IMG/VR virus record: IMGVR_UViG_3300042474_001468
Location: 1 to 23,035 of that record
Length of the DNA: 23,035 bases
Reading direction: 5' to 3' (one strand)
Source of the DNA: a virus
How positions within the stretch are numbered: position 1 is the first letter of the stretch; each line of letters starts with the position of its first letter. The notes beneath the pieces were generated by a model that saw only the letters and a list, made by a program, of their open reading frames with translations, was not told where the DNA came from and did no database searches. Positions 15,190-22,729 of the stretch are shown one piece after another. Made by a program: the position numbers and the translations under genes.

Positions 15190-15557
15190 TAAAATACTTT
15201 TTCGTTTGATGTTGTATAACTCCATGCAGAACCACTCGGATATCCATATGCAGTTGATGTTGTTCCAAATCCAAATGATGGATTAGCAATTGTAATTGAA
15301 CCAACACCTGGTGTTGTTGTTATTGTTGTTCCAGATGAACCACTACCACAAGTTATCTTAAATGGATTGTATGGGTCTGTTGGTGGTGGTGTAATAAATG
15401 TATTTGGTGTTCCCCATCCACCTATACCGATTGGAGTTCCATCGTTAACTTTTGATAACTTTTCTTTTAATAAATCCCACTGCTTTGGAGTAATATTAAA
15501 TTCATGTACTCCTTCTGTAAATCCTTTTAACCAAAGGACAAATTCTTTTGATGTCAT
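15189..15557 (-). CDS. Small phage-type protein with Gly/Thr/Ser-rich C-terminus
   Basis: A 122-residue protein in two parts. Residues 1-40 (SKEFVLWLKGFTEGVHEFNI, PKQWDLLKEKLSKV) are a helical domain of a kind I recall from hypothetical proteins of tailed phages. Residues 41-122 are low-complexity Gly/Ser/Thr/Pro with scattered aromatic residues (TTITTTPGVG, FGFGTTSTAYGYPSG), which looks like an extended or beta-structured surface segment. No enzyme motif. Placed among glycosyltransferase genes; a Thr/Ser-rich tail could be a glycosylation acceptor or a virion decoration, but that is a guess. Two bases after the upstream stop. Confidence 0.65.
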   Translation of the reverse strand: MTSKEFVLWLKGFTEGVHEFNITPKQWDLLKEKLSKVNDGTPIGIGGWGTPNTFITPPPTDPYNPFKITCGSGSSGTTITTTPGVGSITIANPSFGFGTTSTAYGYPSGSAWSYTTSNEKVF

Positions 15558-15559
15558 AA

Positions 15560-16033
15560 CTATTTATTTTTTAATTGAGATTTTTTATCTATACCTATTA
15601 CATTTTTATTTTTTGGTGTAAGTTGATTTACATCCATATCCAATTCTATAATTTGGCCAAATCCACTAATCTTATAAGTTCTATATGAATCATTTGAAAC
15701 AACTGGAACTTTTGATACAACAGAAGAGTAAAACTTTTTTGCACCTCCTTTCATTTCCAATAATTCGGTATCTTCATTTATAAATTTACCAAAAAATCTT
15801 TTTATAATTTGTGGATTTACATTTGAAACTTTTACAGCATGAACTATATCTTTTGATGCTGATGCAAATAATGTGTAGATTATTGGTGCATTTGTTTCTG
15901 TATATTTGCCTTTCGTTCCATCAATATATTCGTATTCCTTAATTAAATAAAATCTACCCCTTGTTATTTTTTTAGGATTTATATAATTTCTTTCGTCTAT
16001 GAATTTACGATATATTGGATTATAATTTGGCAT
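15560..16033 (-). CDS. Conserved phage-type hypothetical protein, 157 aa
   Basis: A basic, soluble protein of alternating beta-strands and helices: GRFYLIKEYEYIDG (about 26-39), APIIYTLFASASKDIVHAVKV (about 49-69), IIKRFFGKFINEDTEL, then SDYRTYKISGF-like strands and IELDMDVNQLTPKNKNVIG, ending in Lys-rich SQLKNK. The sequence pattern seems familiar from hypothetical proteins of T4-like phages of aquatic bacteria, but I cannot name a function. Start overlaps the preceding transferase stop by one base (TAATG). Its position splits the glycosyltransferase cluster, so it is probably co-expressed with it. Confidence 0.7.
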   Translation of the reverse strand: MPNYNPIYRKFIDERNYINPKKITRGRFYLIKEYEYIDGTKGKYTETNAPIIYTLFASASKDIVHAVKVSNVNPQIIKRFFGKFINEDTELLEMKGGAKKFYSSVVSKVPVVSNDSYRTYKISGFGQIIELDMDVNQLTPKNKNVIGIDKKSQLKNK

Positions 16034-17301
16034 TATTTATTTAACGTTTTCAATTTTGGTAATTGTAATTGTTGAAATTTTGGTTGTATCTTAGTATAAA
16101 TACCATACTGATTTAAAATACTATCAAATCCTTCAGTCATTTTTGTTAGACTAAAATTTGCTAAATTATATTTTTTTAATTTAGATGATTCGGTTTTGTA
16201 TTTATCATAATTCTTATAAACATCTTTGATTGAAAGTAATGCTTTTGAAATATTCACATTAAACCATTGTGATTCTTTTAATAAGAATTGGTCAGCTGCA
16301 GATTCATGTACCGGTTTCAATTCACCTTCTAATAATACTGCACCTTGTTTTAAAAAATCAATATGGCCACTCCAATTAGAAACAATTACAGGCTTTCCTG
16401 TCAAACTAAATTCTAATAGTGGTCTACCAAATCCTTCACCTTTTGTAAAATTTAACATTGCTTTTACTTTTTTATGTTCGTATAACCCATTCATTTCCGA
16501 TGGAGTTAAATCACCATGTAAAAGATAAATTGGAACTGACTTATAATCTTTACCCAATACCTCTTTGATTTTTTTAATTGTAGTTTCTCTATCCATCACA
16601 CTAAATCCCGCGGAACTGGTTTTAAGAACTAATGCTGGTTTTACTTTTTCATTTTTGAAAGCCATTGCAAATGTTTTAATCATCATTCCAACATTTTTTC
16701 TATCTTCACCTAAATCACCTCTTAACCAATGTCCTACAAATAAGAATGCAAAATCTTCTTTGATTGAATCCAATTCCGTAATATTTACAACATCTTCCGT
16801 TCCAAAATCCATCTCATCAAATCCTTCAAAAAGAATTTCAACAGGCTTTTGGATTTTATGTTGTGCAATCAATTGACCACTATTTTTGTCTTGTTCATTG
16901 TAAATTGTATCTACCAAACTTTTCTTTGAATGTTCAGATGGTACTATAATTAAGTCCATTCTATTACAACCATGTAGCCAATCTAATGGTGAATGTGTTG
17001 TTTCGATAGCTGCAGTAATACCGATATTATAATGTCCTACTGGTTGGAATTCGTTTGGTACAGTAACCTGAATATAAATGTCAGGTTTTTGTTCAATACC
17101 CGGAATGATATTATCTACTATCCACTTATGAAATGGATTGTCATAATTAAGTGAATCCATTGGAGTATTACCCCAACGTGTACTAATTACTTTAATTTCA
17201 AATTTATCTAATTTATAAAGAGAGTGTAATAAATCTCTCGCGTGGTCACCATACCCACTTCTTGTTGCTACTGGTGCTTGAAATACTAATGTTGGTTTCA
17301 T
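16033..17301 (-). CDS. GT-B glycosyltransferase, GT4-like
   Basis: A 422-residue protein. The N-terminal domain opens with LVFQAPVATRSGYGDHARDL, the SG-x-G loop that contacts the acceptor or donor phosphate in GT4 enzymes; ITAAIETTHSPLDWL and LIIVPSEHSKKSLV follow. The C-terminal domain has FLFVGHWLRGDLGEDRKN and the donor motif FTKGEGFGRPLLEFSLTGKPVIVS (E-x-x-x-x-x-x-x-E at 289-297). Transfers a sugar from an NDP-sugar; donor unknown. One base separates it from the preceding GT-B gene, and the two may act in sequence. Confidence 0.88.
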   Translation of the reverse strand: MKPTLVFQAPVATRSGYGDHARDLLHSLYKLDKFEIKVISTRWGNTPMDSLNYDNPFHKWIVDNIIPGIEQKPDIYIQVTVPNEFQPVGHYNIGITAAIETTHSPLDWLHGCNRMDLIIVPSEHSKKSLVDTIYNEQDKNSGQLIAQHKIQKPVEILFEGFDEMDFGTEDVVNITELDSIKEDFAFLFVGHWLRGDLGEDRKNVGMMIKTFAMAFKNEKVKPALVLKTSSAGFSVMDRETTIKKIKEVLGKDYKSVPIYLLHGDLTPSEMNGLYEHKKVKAMLNFTKGEGFGRPLLEFSLTGKPVIVSNWSGHIDFLKQGAVLLEGELKPVHESAADQFLLKESQWFNVNISKALLSIKDVYKNYDKYKTESSKLKKYNLANFSLTKMTEGFDSILNQYGIYTKIQPKFQQLQLPKLKTLNK

Positions 17302-17302
17302 A

Positions 17303-18685
17303 TTATAACTCTATTAACTTAAATTTTTGTTTTGGTTTCCAATTTTCGAATGCACCTTCCATACCATCTACTAATGATTGACACATTGCTTCTCTACTTA
17401 ATTTACCTTCTCCTAAGAAATGTTTTCTACCTTTCAATCCGGCAGCTTCTCTATCTTCTTTTGGCATTTTATACCAATCCATAATTAAAGGAGTGATATC
17501 TTCAAAGTCAACTCTATCATCAAAAATATATGGAGTAGGTACTGAACCCGTTGTTGAACGAACTGGCCAAATTGGTTTAACCCAATCTCCCCACACTACA
17601 CCTGCTTTTCTGTGCCTATCGTGTAAAGAACCAATTTCAACATAATCTTCGGCAATTAGTAATTTACCCGTTCCTCTTTCTCTAAATCCACATTGGTCTT
17701 GTAATCCACCTGTAACCGTTACTATGATTGGAGTTCCTGCCATTACTGATTCTGCGGTTGCTAAACCAAATCCTTCATTAGATGCCACATTAATTGTCAC
17801 ATCTCCCATATTGTAAAGATAGTTCAATTGTTCTTCGGAATATCTATTTGGTGCAAATACGACATTTGTTTCAGGTGAACAACATTCTGCAATTGTTCTT
17901 GGTAAATCTGTTCCATGTTCTTCGACAGGTTGAGTATGCATTAATAAACATACTTTACTTCTTTCTTCAGGTCGTAATGCTTCAACAAATTTATCGAATG
18001 CTAAAATAACATCAATAGGTTGTTTTCTACGAATATTTCTATTATTCCAATATAAAACAAAATCGTATTCCTTATCACCAAATATTTCTTTTTTAAATTC
18101 TTGTGGAACTTCTACTGGTTTGTATAAGTCGGAATTGATACCATGTGGTACATAACTTACTTGCCAGTCTGCGGGTGGTGTCCAATGTTTTTCTTTATCC
18201 CAACTCCAAACTCTTTTAGTAATACCATAAGTTTGTTTTGAAATACATCCAATCCAATCACAACTTTCGTAGTAATCTCTATTGTATTTTGGGTCTGGTA
18301 AATCATCCCAGATATGATAGAAAAATAATGGTACCGATTGACGAACTTCGTGCTCCATCTCATATAACCAAATCCAATATCTCGGGTCTGTAAAGTGTAA
18401 GATAGCGTCAGGTTTTTCAATCATCAATAATCGTCTAATTATATCGGCATTACCATAACCATCGGACGGGTAAATTTTTACATTTGCATCTTTTACACCT
18501 GTTTGTTCTCTAACACTTTCATTTAGGTCTAAAACTTTACCAGCTTCTGGATGTTTGATTGCAGCTCCTAATTGAACCCAATCATACTTATCAACAGTTC
18601 CCAACACTAATTGTTTGGAAACATTGGCAATACCACTTGCCATTCTTAAATCATCCGATAATAACAGAATCTTCTTTTTTGTCAT
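17303..18685 (-). CDS. GT-B glycosyltransferase, GT4 family (phage type, 460 aa)
   Basis: The N-terminal domain (1-200) has LLLSDDLRMASGIANVSKQL, with an SG-I-A loop typical of this group, and FFYHIWDDLPDPKYN. The C-terminal domain begins near DFVLYWNNRNIRRKQPID, where a phosphate-binding N-R-x-x-R-K loop is visible, and contains the donor motif ASNEGFGLATAESVMAGTPI (301-320) with Glu304 and Glu312. Long GT4-like proteins of this type are known from large aquatic phages. It is the first gene of the glycan cluster, 24 bases after the nuclease gene; a TATATTTA box lies in this gap but without a clear -33 element. Confidence 0.88.
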   Translation of the reverse strand: MTKKKILLLSDDLRMASGIANVSKQLVLGTVDKYDWVQLGAAIKHPEAGKVLDLNESVREQTGVKDANVKIYPSDGYGNADIIRRLLMIEKPDAILHFTDPRYWIWLYEMEHEVRQSVPLFFYHIWDDLPDPKYNRDYYESCDWIGCISKQTYGITKRVWSWDKEKHWTPPADWQVSYVPHGINSDLYKPVEVPQEFKKEIFGDKEYDFVLYWNNRNIRRKQPIDVILAFDKFVEALRPEERSKVCLLMHTQPVEEHGTDLPRTIAECCSPETNVVFAPNRYSEEQLNYLYNMGDVTINVASNEGFGLATAESVMAGTPIIVTVTGGLQDQCGFRERGTGKLLIAEDYVEIGSLHDRHRKAGVVWGDWVKPIWPVRSTTGSVPTPYIFDDRVDFEDITPLIMDWYKMPKEDREAAGLKGRKHFLGEGKLSREAMCQSLVDGMEGAFENWKPKQKFKLIEL

Positions 18686-18709
18686 AACTTATTTTTAAAT
18701 ATATATTGT

Positions 18710-19594
18710 TTAATTTAGATTTTTTAACCCCCTATCACATATTCCTCTATCAAAAAACTCACACCATTCACATAGTTTAGTTGCGTTCTTTGGGAATTCT
18801 ATGTCAGTTCTATAATTACCATCTTTGTCAAATACACTCTCTACAAACTCCGTAAAACCCTTCCAGGCTTTGTTTACCGATACCTTACCATTTGCAGGAA
18901 TGTGTTTACTGATTCTATGTGTTGGGATGTCTTCTCTTACTTCAACTTTTCTTTTCAATATGATAAATTCAACATCAATCACATCTTCGGAAATACCAAT
19001 CAATTCAGCATAGAATTTTTTGTATAATAGGATTTGTGCACTTTTAACTGGGTCTGATTTTTGATATTTACTCCAACCTCTTGTAGAAGTTTTAAAATCA
19101 ATGATTCTATATCTACCTGTAAAGGTATCTCTGATAATCAAATCTATGAAACCCATGAAGTTTACATTCTCCGAAATCTTTGTGTTTATAGGTTGTTCAA
19201 TTGCTACCAACTCATCGTGTTTTAACGAAAAGAATTTGTTAAAGTTTTTGGGTTTTTGAAACCAATCTAATAAGACATTTCCATCTTCTAAAAACTCCAC
19301 CATTTCTTCTTTGGTGCATATTGTAGTATTACCTATTTCACCTTCGGTTTCTTTAAGATATGCATCTCTCATTCTTTCTTTAAGATATTCCTTTAAGTCA
19401 ATCATTTTGTCAGCTTGTGACTTTGATATTCTTAAACACTTCTCCAAATAATTTTGTAGTGTCTCATGCATTGCAGTTCCAAAGATTGAATGAATGTTTG
19501 ATGATGATTCACCTAACTTATCTATGTATGCTAATTTATATTGTTGTGGGCAACTATGCCACATACTATATTGTGAAAATGATACTCTTGCCAT
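18710..19594 (-). CDS. PD-(D/E)XK nuclease, RecB/Cas4-like, probable [4Fe-4S] protein
   Basis: A 294-residue nuclease. SFSQYSMWHSCPQQYKLAYI (5-24) is the usual start of AddB/Cas4/RecB-type nucleases; FGTAMHETLQ gives His43; FMGFIDLII gives Asp151; IIDFKTS gives Asp166 and Lys168, completing the metal site. Cys15 together with Cys275, Cys278 and Cys286 (LCEWCEFFDRGICDR) forms the one-plus-three cysteine pattern that holds a [4Fe-4S] cluster in Cas4 and AddB. A role in phage recombination or DNA end processing is likely from the neighbouring replisome. I choose ATG 19594; a TTG at 19615 would overlap the promoter-like element. It is read from its own promoter, right after the gp62-like gene. 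Confidence 0.88.
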   Translation of the reverse strand: MARVSFSQYSMWHSCPQQYKLAYIDKLGESSSNIHSIFGTAMHETLQNYLEKCLRISKSQADKMIDLKEYLKERMRDAYLKETEGEIGNTTICTKEEMVEFLEDGNVLLDWFQKPKNFNKFFSLKHDELVAIEQPINTKISENVNFMGFIDLIIRDTFTGRYRIIDFKTSTRGWSKYQKSDPVKSAQILLYKKFYAELIGISEDVIDVEFIILKRKVEVREDIPTHRISKHIPANGKVSVNKAWKGFTEFVESVFDKDGNYRTDIEFPKNATKLCEWCEFFDRGICDRGLKNLN

Positions 19595-19599
19595 AATAA

Positions 19600-19633
19600 C
19601 TGTAATATAAGACAAATAATTGGATTTACCAAA
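19600..19633 (-). promoter_or_regulatory. Bacteroidota-type promoter upstream of the nuclease
   Basis: Minus strand: TTTG, 20-nt spacer starting GTAAATCCAA, TATATTACAG. Same layout and spacer start as the elements at 1693-1725 and 3020-3054. It begins directly at the stop codon of the gp62-like gene and ends 5 bases before the nuclease ATG, implying a very short leader. Confidence 0.62.
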
Positions 19634-20083
19634 TTATATCTTAAGTTTCAATTTAGTTATTTGCTTTTTATCTATACCATATTTTTCACAAACATATTTC
19701 ATATATTCTCTACCTTCTCTAGTTGAATAAAGAACTTCCAAATATTCAATTGCTTGATTTTCTGAACAATCATATTCTTTCTTTAGTAAGTCAACTATGA
19801 ATTGTTCGTATTTATCCTCTGATTTTCCTTTTATATATTTCAAAAAGTATTTACCTTTTGGAATAACACTAATATACAACTTATACATTTCTTTTGGTTG
19901 TAATGTTTGTGTTAAAGGCAACAGAGATGCTACCAACTCAACCCATTCAGGTTTCATTGATAGAAATCTATTTATCATAAAATTACTCCAAGTCTTAACA
20001 TCTTCGTCAGATAATTTGTCAAAATACTTAGGGTCTTGTATGGTAGTTATTGCATTGATATGGTCAAACAATTTTGCTGCCAC
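19634..20083 (-). CDS. 62: Clamp-loader small subunit, gp62-like
   Basis: A 149-residue partner of gp44, completing the pentameric clamp loader that opens the gp45 ring. The best-matching part to T4 gp62 is SVIPKGKYFLKYIKGKSEDK and the following DLLKKEYDCSENQAIEYLEV, which lines up with the P-R-G-K-R-x-x-K-W and L-L-x-x-x-Y-x-x-x-x-x-x-A-I-x-Y segments of gp62. SNFMINRFLSMKPEWVEL (33-50) is typical of relatives in other T4-like phages. It starts with GTG, whose G overlaps the upstream TAG (TAGTG). It is shorter than T4 gp62 (187 residues). Context next to gp44 and gp45 supports the call. Confidence 0.85.
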   Translation of the reverse strand: MAAKLFDHINAITTIQDPKYFDKLSDEDVKTWSNFMINRFLSMKPEWVELVASLLPLTQTLQPKEMYKLYISVIPKGKYFLKYIKGKSEDKYEQFIVDLLKKEYDCSENQAIEYLEVLYSTREGREYMKYVCEKYGIDKKQITKLKLKI

Positions 20084-20322
20084 TATTCTGTGATTTTTGT
20101 TTCTTGTAATTCTTGTGGCAATAATTCGTTTAATGCTTTACCACAACTTGCACATACATACAATTCAATAGGCATAACCGAATCTTTTGGTTGACCTGTT
20201 AATAAACGAGATATCTTTTTAAATCTATATGCTGGTAAAAATATCTTTCCACCACATTCACAATCCATATCTCTTGCATCGTTTAAGTTAAAATTCGTTG
20301 GTAATTGTTGTCCTTGTTCCAT
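20083..20322 (-). CDS. Zinc-ribbon phage protein
   Basis: A 79-residue protein with two cysteine pairs, CECGGKIF (Cys20, Cys22) and YVCASCGKAL (Cys56, Cys59), around a basic stretch FLPAYRFKKISRLLTG. This layout (CxC/CxxC, F-x-x-x-x-x-F-K-K-I-S, V-P/M-P-x-x-x-Y-x-C-x-x-C) is seen in small conserved proteins of T4-like phages; function is not known to me. It probably binds one zinc and possibly nucleic acid. It lies between the gp44 and gp62 genes, which are adjacent in T4, and is coupled to gp62 by the TAGTG overlap. Confidence 0.75.
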   Translation of the reverse strand: MEQGQQLPTNFNLNDARDMDCECGGKIFLPAYRFKKISRLLTGQPKDSVMPIELYVCASCGKALNELLPQELQETKITE

Positions 20323-20327
20323 TTTGT

Positions 20328-21275
20328 TTATTTTATAATGTTTAATATTTGTATAATTGTAGACATAAATACGATTTCTTTATCTACTACTAATGCATCT
20401 TTTGAAAGACCATCAGCAATAGTTAAAATCACATTTGCTACATTTCCTGTTGCATATTCGTCCACTTTGTCGTATAACATTGTATACATTTCGGAATAGT
20501 CGTTTAATTTGTTATCAGCTACTGACTGTCTAATTTTCATAAACATATTTCGTTTGTCATCAGATTCCTTTAACAATTCAATAAGCTTAGTTGCAAAGTT
20601 TGCTTCAACCATTACTCTATGGTCTACTTTCAATTCACCTTTTGCAGATTGTAATTGACAAGTATTAAGTATTCTTCTAATATCTGGGTAATATGAATTA
20701 ATCACATCAGCCATATTCTTTGGTTCATACTTAATCTTTTCTGCATCTAATATCTTTGCTACCTGAATTGCTACATCCTTTTTAGTCGGAGGAGTAATTG
20801 CGAAAGACTGACATCTACTTTGAATAGGGTCAATAATTTTCTCAATGTAATTACAAGTTAAGATAAATCTACAATGTTTGCTGAATGTTTCCATTAAGTT
20901 TCTCAAAATAGCTTGTGCTCCGGGTGTCATATAATCAAACTCATCTAATATGATTACTTTGAAACCTGCAAACCCAACCGATGATGCAAAGTTCTTAACT
21001 TTTGTTCTTACGGTATCCACATTGTTTTCATCCGATGCGTTGATAATCATAAAGTCACATTTAATTGTGTTTACGATTAACTTTGCAAGTGTGGTCTTAC
21101 CAGTACCCGCTTTTCCGTATAACAACAAATGTGGTATATCGTTTGCATCCAAATATTGCTGAATTGTTTCTTTGATGGTTTCATTACCAACATAATCAGC
21201 AAGACTTTGTGGGCGGTATTTCTCCACCCACAAACTATGTTCTCTTTTGTTTATATCGTTTGCGAAAAAACTCAT
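20328..21275 (-). CDS. 44: Clamp-loader large subunit, gp44-like AAA+ ATPase
   Basis: A 315-residue AAA+ protein (T4 gp44 has 319). VEKYRPQSLADYVGNE (17-32) is the RFC box; Walker A is GKAGTGKTT (54-62), Walker B is VIILDEFDYM (107-116), sensor 1 is ILTCN (138-142), the SRC arginine-finger motif is SRC at 153-155, and sensor 2 lies near DIRRIL. With gp62 it loads the sliding clamp onto primer ends using ATP. Two bases of overlap-free spacing from dut and tight spacing to the zinc-ribbon gene indicate one replication operon. No missing catalytic residue. Confidence 0.95.
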   Translation of the reverse strand: MSFFANDINKREHSLWVEKYRPQSLADYVGNETIKETIQQYLDANDIPHLLLYGKAGTGKTTLAKLIVNTIKCDFMIINASDENNVDTVRTKVKNFASSVGFAGFKVIILDEFDYMTPGAQAILRNLMETFSKHCRFILTCNYIEKIIDPIQSRCQSFAITPPTKKDVAIQVAKILDAEKIKYEPKNMADVINSYYPDIRRILNTCQLQSAKGELKVDHRVMVEANFATKLIELLKESDDKRNMFMKIRQSVADNKLNDYSEMYTMLYDKVDEYATGNVANVILTIADGLSKDALVVDKEIVFMSTIIQILNIIK

Positions 21276-21276
21276 A

Positions 21277-21708
21277 TTATTTTCCAGTTGAACCGAATCC
21301 GCCTTCGCCTCTTTCGGTGTTTGTTAATTCATCTACTTCTTTAAATTCAATTGGTGGGTGTGGGATAATTATAATTTGCATAATCCTATCACCAACACCA
21401 TATACAAAACTACCACTTTGAGATGATAATGACCTTTGATTAAATGTTGCCTGTATTTCACCTCTATATCCACTATCAATTACACCTACCGAATTACTCA
21501 ATGATAAATCGGTTTTACGAATAGATGAACGAGGGAATACTAATCCTACAAATCCTTCGGGTATTTCCATTGCTAATCCTGTTCCGTATGTAATTTGTGT
21601 ACCATCAAACTTCATTGATGTTGCCACTAAATCCATACCGGCATCACCATCTTTTGCATAAGTGGGGATAACTGCTTGTGGACTAAGCTTCTTTATTTTG
21701 ACTTGCAT
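21277..21708 (-). CDS. dut: dUTP diphosphatase (trimeric dUTPase)
   Basis: Hydrolyses dUTP to dUMP and PPi, keeping uracil out of phage DNA and feeding dTMP synthesis. The 143-residue protein has all five motifs: DAGMDL (22-27), PRSS (59-62), GVIDSGYRGEI (75-85), GDRIMQ (106-111) and the C-terminal RGEGGFGSTG (133-142) that closes over the active site. I choose the ATG at 21708 giving MQVKIKKLSPQAVIPTYA, the normal length for the family; an upstream GTG would add nine lysine-rich residues. The start lies inside the last codons of the preceding gene (26-bp overlap). Confidence 0.96.
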   Translation of the reverse strand: MQVKIKKLSPQAVIPTYAKDGDAGMDLVATSMKFDGTQITYGTGLAMEIPEGFVGLVFPRSSIRKTDLSLSNSVGVIDSGYRGEIQATFNQRSLSSQSGSFVYGVGDRIMQIIIIPHPPIEFKEVDELTNTERGEGGFGSTGK

Positions 21709-21994
21709 TCTCTCTTTCTTTTTTTGTTTCTTCACTAATTTCTCTTGGGAAAATTCTAAATGTCATTCCGTTTTGTTGAAAATTTAATCCCTCATTTTCA
21801 ATTGGTTTTAATTCTATAACTAATGGTGTAGGTTTTTCATTTTCATTTGACCATGCAAACACAATTGCTTCATTATTAAAGAATTGAAAACACCATTCAA
21901 CATCTTTAATTGGTTGTGCTTCGGTTGTATCAATACTACCCGCATCTTGTTGTTGTAATTCTTCTTGTGGGAATAATTCTAATTGTTCTTTCAT
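21683..21994 (-). CDS. Hypothetical protein with an N-terminal QLELF clamp-binding-like motif
   Basis: A 103-residue acidic protein that I do not recognise. Residues 4-8 are QLELF, which fits the bacterial beta-clamp-binding pentapeptide (QLxLF), followed by a polar linker (PQEELQQQDAGSIDTTEA) and a small beta-rich domain, DVEWCFQFFNNEAIVFAWSN and PLVIELKPIENEGLNFQQNG, ending in a Lys/Glu-rich tail. It lies between the phage clamp gene (4-bp gap) and dut, so a role at the replication clamp, phage or host, is a reasonable inference. The motif is short and could be chance. Confidence 0.7.
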   Translation of the reverse strand: MKEQLELFPQEELQQQDAGSIDTTEAQPIKDVEWCFQFFNNEAIVFAWSNENEKPTPLVIELKPIENEGLNFQQNGMTFRIFPREISEETKKERENASQNKEA

Positions 21995-21998
21995 TTTA

Positions 21999-22712
21999 TT
22001 AATTTGAGATTTCTACTAAATAATATTTACATACAAAATCATCAATTTGGAATTCAACATTCGATAATCCGTCAGTTGAAACTTTTAATTTTGCTGATGT
22101 TGCTTCTTTGTTTGCTGTTAAGATTTCTTTCAAATATTTTGCTGAGAAAGAAATTGGTTTTACTGTTTCTGCGTAATCTTTTTGTGCAGTAAATGTAACT
22201 CGGTTTGTAGAGATAGAAGAATAACCAATTGCCATCTTTAAATCACCACCTTCGGTAAAGATTGTGAAAGTATCTACATCACTCAATGCACCTTTTGCTT
22301 TGATAAATTTGTCAATCATATTAGATGCCATTTCAATTGAAATACCAAAATCAGGTAATGTTTTCAAATCCGGTACAGGTGGAATAACTCCTAAGTCTGC
22401 CAATTGATAAGATGTTTCAGTTTCGTCAGACGATACCTTTAATGATACCGATTTATCACCTGCTTTATCAACTTTTAATGTTAAGTCGTTATCTAATACA
22501 CCAATCATATTTTTCAATAATGATGTTGTATAAATACCAACATTCATTTGAGTAGAAGTATAAGCATTATACTCAACCTCACCTAATAATGTTTTGTCAT
22601 CTGAAATAAATCTAACTGATAATTTCGTTCCTTCGGCGTTCCACGCTACTGATTCAATAAGTCCACCTAGTGAATACTTTTGAATGAATTTTAATAAATT
22701 GTTTTTGTTCAT
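21999..22712 (-). CDS. 45: Sliding clamp, gp45-like
   Basis: A 237-residue protein (T4 gp45 has 228) expected to form the trimeric ring that tethers the phage polymerase and, in T4, also activates late transcription. LLKFIQKYSLGGLIESVAWN (6-25), VEYNAYTSTQMNVGIYTTSLLKNMIGVLD, and the second-domain ISTNRVTFTAQKDY and CKYYLVEIS end follow the gp45 layout of two repeated clamp domains. Gene context (polymerase, gp44, gp62) makes this firm, although sequence identity to T4 is low. ATG start with leader ACATAAAAC; a Bacteroidota-type promoter lies upstream. Confidence 0.92.
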   Translation of the reverse strand: MNKNNLLKFIQKYSLGGLIESVAWNAEGTKLSVRFISDDKTLLGEVEYNAYTSTQMNVGIYTTSLLKNMIGVLDNDLTLKVDKAGDKSVSLKVSSDETETSYQLADLGVIPPVPDLKTLPDFGISIEMASNMIDKFIKAKGALSDVDTFTIFTEGGDLKMAIGYSSISTNRVTFTAQKDYAETVKPISFSAKYLKEILTANKEATSAKLKVSTDGLSNVEFQIDDFVCKYYLVEISN

Positions 22713-22729
22713 GTTTTATGTTTGTTTTA

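Noticed and set aside
18686-18709. Promoter for the glycosyltransferase cluster (TATATTTA box in the gap).
   Set aside because: A -7-like box is present but no TTTG or GTTG lies 19-20 nt upstream, so I do not list it as a feature.
18710-19594. Cas4 of a CRISPR system.
   Set aside because: No CRISPR repeats and no cas1 or cas2 are present; position next to the clamp loader fits a phage recombination or repair nuclease.
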